NCBI GenBank assembly: GCA_021234155.1
Contig: JAJEKV010000023.1
Location: 7,292,009 to 7,356,008 of the forward strand
Source of the DNA: Isoetes taiwanensis
Taxonomy: Eukaryota > Streptophyta > Lycopodiopsida > Isoetales > Isoetaceae
Length of the DNA: 64,000 bases
Direction: 5' to 3'
Part shown: positions 56,729 through 64,000 of the stretch, piece after piece
How the letters are laid out: each line of letters begins with the position of its first letter
Numbering within the stretch: position 1 is the stretch's first letter
Notes under the pieces: model-generated
Told to the model about the DNA's origin: nothing
The model's input: the letters and a program-made list of their open reading frames with translations, nothing else
Databases searched by the model: none
Position numbers and translations under genes: made by a program

Positions 56729-57687
56729 GAATGAAGATTAATATTTTACCTAGAACGTGATAACTCTCCAGCCTACGCCTTTCTTCACGTGAATTTGAAA
56801 TCATTTAAGAGTGATACACATATCAAGATGAGGTCTGGCCTGCAAATTACATAACACAACATTTTTTCTACACAATGAATAGACTATGAATCCATTATCA
56901 AGTGCAATCAATCTACATGCTCAACTTATTAATTTAAGAGAATACACGTAGCAAAAGTGTGAAACTGGAGTTCATCATAGAAGCATCAACTAGCATAACA
57001 TCTTTTAGCTCGAGATGAAAGCAGCACAAAAAAGCTCCAAATCATATAGCCTAACCATAGGACTCATGCATTTACTAGTAATGGTTTCAGTAATGGCTAT
57101 GGCCTAAGCGTTTGTTGTAGAAAAGCATGCACAGCTTCAAGTCCTAAGCATTTCCAGTAGGAAAGATTCAATTAAGCATGAATGCAGTTTTATTACTCTC
57201 GGTTTGAAATGTTTTTGATCAAAACTAGCTTCTTTCTCCGTGGACGATAAAATCATATTCTATTATATTCTATTCTAAAATCGCAATTGAAGTTTGCCTA
57301 AGTAGCTTCTTCTAAAAATGGTATATACATGGTAGCCCATTTTGCCAAAAATTGGAGAAGCATATGCCATACTACAAAGGCTAAAATAACTTCAAGAAGA
57401 AAAGTCGACACCATGCTTTCTCCGCCCTAGAAGAAATGCAGTTTACTATGTTCCACAAGATCAACTCTAACTCAAGCAAAACTGGACGTAGCAGACAATG
57501 TCTGTATCTCTCTAACTCTCTGTTGATATTAATTTCAAAGAGAGGCATGTTCATATTCATTCGATTCATACGACGTGTTGAAGAATGTAGCAGATGAGCA
57601 TTTTAGTAATTTTTACAAATGTAAAGGTGTTTATAGAGCAAAGATGAGTGATATATATCTATACGTATAACTTGGCATTATAAAAGG

Positions 57688-58326
57688 CAGATATAGTTTC
57701 AATAATTACCAAGTAGGGCTGACATAAGTTCATACAAATAGCTAGTTGGTAGGGAAAAAAGATTGATACATAGCACAACTGTAGAAATGAAAATGGCTAA
57801 TATGGGACCACGATCATTAGAGCCGGTTCACATCATCTACCATTGCCAAACAACACATGGAAAAACAAGGTCCCTTCTCCGGCGAGGATTCCATGCGAAC
57901 ACAGCCTTACTCTTCGTGGAACCAACTGCGTTGAAAAAGGCTGGTATAGGGTTCCAGGTGATCAAGAATTAAAAGGCTGATGTAGAGACCGAGTATCACC
58001 GAACTGCATAATTGCACTCTTGAATTGACGCCCATTATAGCCAGCAGATCTATTGTGATCACGACGAAAGTGATGGGTAACAGAGAATAGGGGGCTATGT
58101 TTGATATCTGGGATTATTTTCCTTTAACAGGTCGGATGAATCTTTCTCCAATTGTTTGTGCTTTTGCAAAAATAAACTAAGGATTGGAGCATGCTCAGTT
58201 GTTTGAGAAAAAAGGAATGATTACAGTATGGTTGGATCCTTAATAGAAGGATCACAATATGGTTGGATCCTTAATAGCATCTCTTTGATCAAATTCATTA
58301 AATTAGCTCTATAGCATCGCAAGAAT
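57688..58326. other. Spacer, no gene supported
   Basis: An ORF of 69 codons (57763-57972) has no recognisable motif. GGATCCTTAATAG with ATATGGTT before it occurs twice near 58230 and 58260 as a short tandem repeat. Confidence 0.35.
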
Positions 58327-58673
58327 TATTATGGTTGATTATTTTTCAATATAATTTATTTCTTCAATCAGAAACTATTCAAAACATTGTTATTAAAAAA
58401 TAAACTATCATTTAATTAATGTCAACCTAAAATTACTTAAAATATTTTTAAAAGTGTTAAGAGCTTGTAAACTGTGAAATCCTTATAAATATTTAAGTCA
58501 ATCGCTTATCAAACCATCAGGTTTCATTTACAAATTATTCTGATTGCCAAATTATAAATTCTTAAATCACTAAAAATTGAAATGCTATATTCTCGAAACG
58601 TCTAACTCTAAATAGATTGAAATGAAAATTAGTTTCAAAAGTAATTTTATGGTTTGATAACCATCATCCTTTT
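58327..58673 (+). repeat. Left arm of a 350-bp inverted repeat
   Basis: This arm pairs with 59918-60270 in inverse orientation over its whole length, for example ACTATTCAAAACATTGTTAT against ATAACAATGTTTTGAATAGT. The arms are about 95 percent alike by eye and enclose 1.24 kb. Confidence 0.9.
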
Positions 58674-59147
58674 GATTTAAAAATAAACCCGTATAATTAA
58701 AACGTATAAAAACTGTTAAAGTCAAGAAGAGTTCAAAATGCATATAATCTTATAATGGCATCCTTGAAGTGATTTCTATTAAATTTGAATAAGTCCAGGT
58801 TTTGTTGAATATGTCGTACAGGGTTTTATAGCAGCATTACTATTATCTGCTTTTTCCTTTTTTGTAACAGTAGGAATATTACTCATATAATGAATGACGA
58901 ATCTTTTTACTGTTCATTTTCTTGATCATGTTTAATTGCTTATCTTAGTTTATCTCAGATTTGCAAGTCTTATTCTATCTAAAGATATATAAAACAGTCT
59001 CCAAAATCATGCAAGGCCGATAAGTTTATGGTCCATAAACCTTAGCCTGTGCATAAGAACAGGGCTTTTCTTACTTCATTGCATTTATTGCATCAATATG
59101 TATCAGATTGAGAAAAGCATTTTCACAACAGACGGAGTAAGGCCAAG

Positions 59148-59450
59148 AATTTTTTTATTAAAATACAAACGTAATCATTAATTACTTTCCATTAAAAACT
59201 TCCTTTAAATATTTTGAATAAGCAATATTTTGATCATATATAGTTCTTCTTATATGAAGATTTAATTTAAAAGAGAATGAAGTGAAAATTAGTCAAGAGA
59301 TCGATTTTATGCTTTAGTAAACATTATACTTTTGATATAAAGACAAACTAATAAAATTATTAACATCAAGAAGAGTTAAAAAAAATATACATAAAATCTT
59401 GCCAGTGCATCTGTAAAGTATATCTATTAGATTCGAATAAGTCCAATTTT
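59148..59450 (+). repeat. Direct repeat, intact copy
   Basis: It runs from AATTTTTTTATTAAAATAC to TAGATTCGAATAAGTCCAAT. The second copy is 60274-60437 plus 61671-61811, interrupted by LINE-C. A more distant relative lies at about 58660-58820. Confidence 0.9.
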
Positions 59451-59917
59451 TGCTAAATATATCATCTGTGTAATGAGCAATGTTCGTGTTGTTACAAAAA
59501 CAAGAAAAAGCAGATAATAGTAATGTTGTCGTAAAACCTATGGGAAAAACAGATAAAAGTAATGCTGCTGTAAAACCCTGTGTTATGGTGCTGGGGCGGC
59601 CAAATGTAGTATTTTGGATTTCAGAGAGCAAAAAATCGGACGTTGTTCAGGACCCACTTTATTAAACATATTTATTCTCCCACAGGTTAAACATGGATGT
59701 AGATTCCGTTGAACTGGCGCTGCACCAAGATAAGGGTCCATGTGGGTATATATCCAATTTGATGAAAAAACTTTAATCCCAAGAGCTGCCCTTGAACATA
59801 TCATTATTAAACACATCAGTATGGATTCTCTCACTCTCCTTAAATTTATGCACCTTTATGAGATTATGCTGCAAGTGGAAATTGGGCTGCTCTATCTTCC
59901 CTTCCATACATGTAACA

Positions 59918-60270
59918 CAAAAAGATGATGGTTATCAAACCATAAAATTACTTTCGAAACTAATTTTCATTTCAATCTATTTGAAGTTAGACGTTTTGAG
60001 AATATAGCATTTCAATTTTCAGTGATTTAACAATTTATAATTTGGCAATCAGAATAATTTGTAAATGAAACCTTATAATTTGATAAGCGATTGACTTAAA
60101 TATTTATAAGGATTTCACAGTTTACAAGCTCTTAACACTTTTAAAAATATTTTAAGTAATTTTAGGTTGACATTAATTAAATGATAGTTTATTTTTTAAT
60201 AACAATGTTTTGAATAGTTTCTGCTTGAAGAAATAAATTATATTGAAAAATAATCAATCATAATAAACTA
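59918..60270 (-). repeat. Right arm of a 350-bp inverted repeat
   Basis: It is the inverse of 58327-58673. The direct repeat copy starts four bases beyond its end. No 8- or 9-base target duplication is clear at the outer ends. Confidence 0.9.
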
Positions 60271-60273
60271 TTC

Positions 60274-61811
60274 AATTTTTTTTATTAAAATACAAACGTA
60301 ATCATTAATTACTTTCCACTAAAAACTTCCTTTAAATATTTTGAATAGGCAATATTTTGATCATATATAGTTCTTCTTATATGAAGATTTAATTTAAAAG
60401 AGAATGAAGTGATAATTAGTCAAGAGATCGATTTTATTTTTATTTTTTTTTTTGAAGGACGTCAAGCTTTATTCACCAACTAGAAACCAGAGCAACATAA
60501 ATGCAAAGACAGGATTATAACCCCAGTGGACAAACCGATCCAACTGAGCACAACCACCTGCCTATGCAAAAGAATGAATCTGAAGGTAAGTATGCCAGAT
60601 CAGTACTTTCTTCTCTTGATCAAGAGAAGAACAATTGTAAGCCATAACAATTTTATCTTGCGCCCACTGAAGAACAACCTCATCTGCAGTATCTATGCCC
60701 TTAAAGATGAACAACCTCCTTCTCTTCCAGATTGACCATAAAAGCCAGCCACATGCGAGATGAAAAGCTCGTTTCCGTTGTTTGGGCCAAGCATCAGGAT
60801 AGATAGCAAGCAAAATTTGCTGACTAGATCGAGGCGTGCCAAAAGGGTCAACAACCAAGACCATGCTGCCAAGCCTCTCACACAAGAAAAACAATGCTCA
60901 ATACTCTCAACCCTTTCTTTGGCATAAAGGGCGAGCTCAAAAATCCGATTATCCATTTTATGGACTAACCCGTTGACTCGAGGCATCTATGGATCACTTG
61001 CCACCACAAAACTACTACTTTGGGGTGAAGCGGCTTATCCCATACCCATATCCAAACACTTTTCCATTGTGGGTGAGGGACTGAAGATGCCATCTATTAG
61101 ATGGAGGCAGGATTTCGAATGCACAAGCAATTTATACCGCGAAGACACAAAACCGCCTGGCCGGATATCCCGATGGCAACCCCATATGACTACCTCAATC
61201 AGGACCCGAGAATCCCGTGGCAACAATGCAAAGAATATGATTCCGTTACACTTCGTCCCATCTGTACAACAAGAACTTTGTTCTAAATGCTTCCCATGAC
61301 ATGAGATGATCAGACTCATACCAAGCTGCAATAGTATTGATACCAGCTGCTACCCATCGTCGTTGTGTCTTTGGATGAACAACCACACTTAGAGGCACAT
61401 TCTCTGGAGTGTCCTGCAAAGGAATCCACCAAAGATGGAGTGGACAACCAAGACATGCCTCGGGATTAATATGGAAAAGAGACCGACAAAGTCCCAAGTC
61501 AGAAAGCAACCCCTTTAGAAAGGGAGAAGCATTAGGATACGGATGCATATGATAAAGCAAAGCCCAAGGAAGGAGGGGCTTAATGGAGGCCTTATGAAAT
61601 GGGAGACAATGCTGAATCTACTGCACCAACAACCTCAGGCCAGGAGAATCATCCTTACCAATGAAAATCCTATGCTTTAGTAAACATCATACTTTTGATA
61701 TAAAGACAAACTAATAAAATTATTAACATCAAGAAGAGTTAAAAAAATATACATAAAATCTTGCCAGTGCATCTGTAAAGTATATCTATTAGATTCAAAT
61801 AAGTCCAATTT
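60274..61811 (+). repeat. Direct repeat, second copy, split by LINE-C
   Basis: The left part, 60274-60437, ends ATCGATTTTAT; the right part resumes at TATGCTTTAGTAAAC, 61671. The intact copy reads ATCGATTTTATGCTTTAG there, so the insertion point is exact to a base or two. Confidence 0.9.
60438..61670 (-). mobile_element. LINE-C: 5'-truncated LINE, 1.23 kb
   Basis: A T run on the left (60438-60454) is the poly-A tail of a minus-strand element, with AATAAA on the minus strand about 20 bases upstream. Reading right to left: FRTKFLLYRW and HP-TQRRWVAAGIN (61560-61246), then ERVESIEHCFSCVRGLAAW (about 60930-60850, the zinc-binding region of plant LINE RT), then LLWSIWKRRRLFIFKG (about 60720). Frames are broken. 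Only the end of ORF2 is present, as usual for truncated copies. The target duplication is weak (ATTTTAT against ATCCTAT). Confidence 0.85.
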
Positions 61812-62577
61812 GAATCAAAGAACACAGAGTTTAGAAACTTTCCCCCGTTCCAGTTTTTGAATTGAATCTTCTGGACCATATTTAGTTACAAATAGATAGA
61901 ATTTTTTTGAATCAAACTCTGGCATTATCTTCTTGTGTTAAGGTTTTTCATTTTTTGTCATCCTTTGTAGGCTGCAAATTGTTGTACTTCTGATATTCCA
62001 TACCCATGATGATAGTGTGGCCAGCTAACACGTTGTGTATTTTAAAATATGTTCGTTGGAAACTGAAAAGGAATGGACCATCATCCCCCCAAACGATCAT
62101 GGCCAAAACTATGGCTCTCTTTTGAGGTCAACTCGGAATAAATTGCTTGTTGCTTGTTGTAAGGACGACATAAAGGCCACAGCGATTCACATTACTAAGG
62201 TTAAGGTATTTAAGAAGCGCTTGTGCCAACATAAATCCGTTCATTACCCTTCTCCATGGTTAGGTTCTAACTTATGTAGCAGTAGCATTAACTAACTTAA
62301 ACATTTTTTGTCCCTTTCTGGTCCTAAATAAACAGATTGTCGTTATAATCTGAATTATTTTCATTTATTAGTTCTATCTAAACTGATATTAGTTAATAGA
62401 AACATGTTTTTGTCCCCTTCTGCTCATAGAAACAGAGCATCATGAGTTCAGTTTTTTGGGTTGCCCCTAAGGGGAAAACCCTCATCCATGTGGGTTTGTG
62501 GCATATTCCAAGTATATGTCAGTATATGCTCGAAAACATGACTTTGAAGTGTGATTTAAGTCATTTCACTCTCGGGT

Positions 62578-62598
62578 CACGGAGGGCAACCCTCCGTG
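62578..62598. repeat. Perfect 9-bp hairpin
   Basis: CACGGAGGG and CCCTCCGTG flank a CAA loop. GC-rich in AT-rich surroundings. It lies within a possible small ORF. Confidence 0.8.
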
Positions 62599-63297
62599 CG
62601 CAGCACCTTGTTTATATGACATCTCTGCTTGGTATGATATATTTGTACTTCTCTGCATGAAATCTTTTATTCTATTGTTGGGCATTTCGCTTGCTGGGTA
62701 AGCAATTTGCATAAAGTTTTCAGAATTATGCGTTTGTATGCTACATTTTCCAGTATTATGTTTCCTAGGTTTGTGTGATGCGTCAAAGCAAAGTTTCATT
62801 AAATTGGCAAGAAAATGTTATTTTAAAAATGTTTAGCAACCACATTTAGGCCCACCAAAAACGATGAGGTGGTAAATTGGTTACTTTAATTCAAACATGA
62901 TCCACGTATGGCCCTTATATTGTATGCTAAGCCGTATGCAAGGCGCAGTTTTTCAGTGATTCGAGGAGCTTGTTGGCAGATGAAGGTATCTTCTTATTTT
63001 GGCTTGAAGGATGTGATTATTTTGGCGTTGTTGTGCATGGTATAAGAAAGGAAAGTCTATGATGGGCACATGGGCACTCCTGTTCGACGGACAGCTCTTC
63101 TGTTGTTGTCGGTTCTACAAGCCTGTACAAATTTTGAGCAAATGGCTTGGTCCTCCAGATCTGGCTTTGGATTCTGCTATTTCTGGAGTAAATCCAGTGT
63201 GCATGTATTTTTTGGATTCTTGTGTGTTTTTTGGATTCCTTCGGCCAAGGGCAGAGGCTGCTTGGTGCACAGGGGTTTGGTTCCGTCCGTCCTATCT

Positions 63298-63360
63298 GGG
63301 CGAGCAGTAGCAGAGGATTCGTTGGACTGTTGGGCGAGCAGTAGCAGAGGATTCATTGGC
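63298..63360 (+). repeat. Short tandem repeat GGGCGAGCAGTAGCAGAGGATTC
   Basis: Two units of about 34 bases, the first at 63298 (written in the call only as a landmark of 23 bases: GGGCGAGCAG, then TAGCAGAGGATTC). Further GGGCAGCAAGAGCAG motifs follow to about 63430. Confidence 0.8.
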
Positions 63361-64000
63361 AGGAAGAGCATATGGCTGATTTGGGGCAGCAAGAGCAGAT
63401 GGTTGATTCGTGGGCAGCAAGAGCAGGTGGCAGATCGTTGTGCCGGCCATGGTTTTGAGACCATGGTTTTGTGGAAGTTGTGTATGCATTAATGACAATG
63501 CTATCAGACCATAAGTTTTGTCATGCATTTCTTGATTCGGTTTGGACCATTGGAAGTGGCAGACAAATTCTCAATGAAAAATTTAATGGCCTTTGATCTA
63601 GTATAAAATAGGAAATATTCCAGAGATCAATGGTCAGAAACAAAAGATGGAAAAAAAAGCCATAAGGAATGAATAATAGGGAATGATCAATCTTGTTGAT
63701 AAGGTCATTAGAGTTTTTTTGTTATTTCGGTTTATCCCAAATAGTGTACCCTTGAAATTCCACATCAGCATTTATTATGGGCCAATGAGGTGAAGGCAAT
63801 AGTTCATTTTATCCCACTCTCACGTGGTACTTTTTTCTTGTTGAAATTTTATTCCGATCACCATAGCATTAAATTATGCAAAATCCTCGGCTTCATTAAA
63901 TCATGCAAGACTAGTTACGGTGCCCAGCATTGCTGGGGATAATTTTAGAACTTGTAAATGGTGTTTCCACAACAATGAGACATTTTGATTTAAGCCATTT

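Larger units (their letters stand above)
54526..57687 (+). repeat. Segment B of the diverged 3-kb direct duplication
   Basis: It matches segment A (22574-26052) in order, starting AAACAGATGAAGTTTCTGCT and ending CTTGGCATTATAAAA. It has its own inserts at 55051-55735 and 56192-56728. The left edge lies about 40 bases after the LINE-B 3' end. Confidence 0.85.
61812..64000. other. Right-hand AT-rich region, no gene supported
   Basis: ORFs at 62035-62295, 62442-62660 and 63070-63492 have no recognised domain. The first (LETEKEWTIIPPNDHGQNYG, then KLLVACCKDD) looks more protein-like than the others and could be an exon, but splice context is unclear. There is a perfect hairpin at 62578 and a short tandem repeat at 63298. 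Confidence 0.35.

Noticed and set aside
22574-57687. Segments A and B as LTRs of one giant retrotransposon
   Set aside because: The ends lack TG...CA, no primer site or polypurine tract adjoins them, and no target duplication was found. The copia fragment at 26099 does not connect to either segment.
63070-63492. 140-codon ORF with a possible signal or membrane segment
   Set aside because: Its second half is made of GAGCAG-type short repeats, and overlapping frames on both strands are equally long.

Overview
This is nuclear DNA from a land plant with a repeat-rich genome. The evidence is two host genes with GT-AG introns (a plant-type endonuclease V and a CBP3-like ubiquinol-cytochrome c chaperone) lying in a sea of Ty1/copia, Ty3/gypsy, LINE, CACTA and small foldback elements. 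The clade cannot be fixed from the sequence; a vascular plant is safe, and a fern or other early-diverging lineage is only a guess. There are no prokaryotic genes, CRISPR arrays, tRNAs or rRNAs that I can support.

Layout. 1-2985: remnant of a LINE on the minus strand. 3800-8458: decayed gypsy element (gypsy-1) with both LTRs but no integrase. 9018-11083: endonuclease V, eight coding exons all in phase, with a Mutator-like MITE in intron 2. 12737-17889: complete copia element on the minus strand with a 5-bp target duplication. 18291-19260: CBP3-like gene fragment, hit by a tandem duplication of a splice donor and a poly-T retroposon in an exon. 19349-22573: non-coding with tandem duplications. 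22574-26052 and 54526-57687: two diverged copies of one 3-kb non-coding segment.

Between those copies sits a nested stack. A 5'-truncated L1-like LINE (26700-54485) is split twice. A 9055-bp CACTA transposon (28053-37107, TSD GCA) sits in its endonuclease domain. A 13120-bp chromodomain gypsy element (gypsy-2, 39233-52352, TSD ATTAT) sits in its reverse transcriptase. Removing each insert with one TSD copy brings the LINE reading frame back into register at both junctions. The CACTA carries no visible transposase; it carries CG-rich palindromic subterminal arrays and a tandem array of 5.6 units of about 1130 bp.

The most unusual object is gypsy-2. Upstream of its ordinary gag-pol it has two extra ORFs. 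Each follows a module made of two long hairpins, an identical TATA box (CTATAAATAG) and a leader of about 110-120 bases. The first extra ORF starts with ten residues that match the histone H3 tail at nine positions and is followed by basic and charged coiled-coil-like sequence.

57688-64000 is AT-rich and non-coding as far as I can see. It holds a 350-bp inverted repeat, a related direct repeat, and a truncated LINE (60438-61670, minus) inserted into that direct repeat. Many frameshifts in gypsy-2 and many differences between CACTA satellite units fall at CTG/CAG-type sites, so some may be consensus errors rather than real decay.
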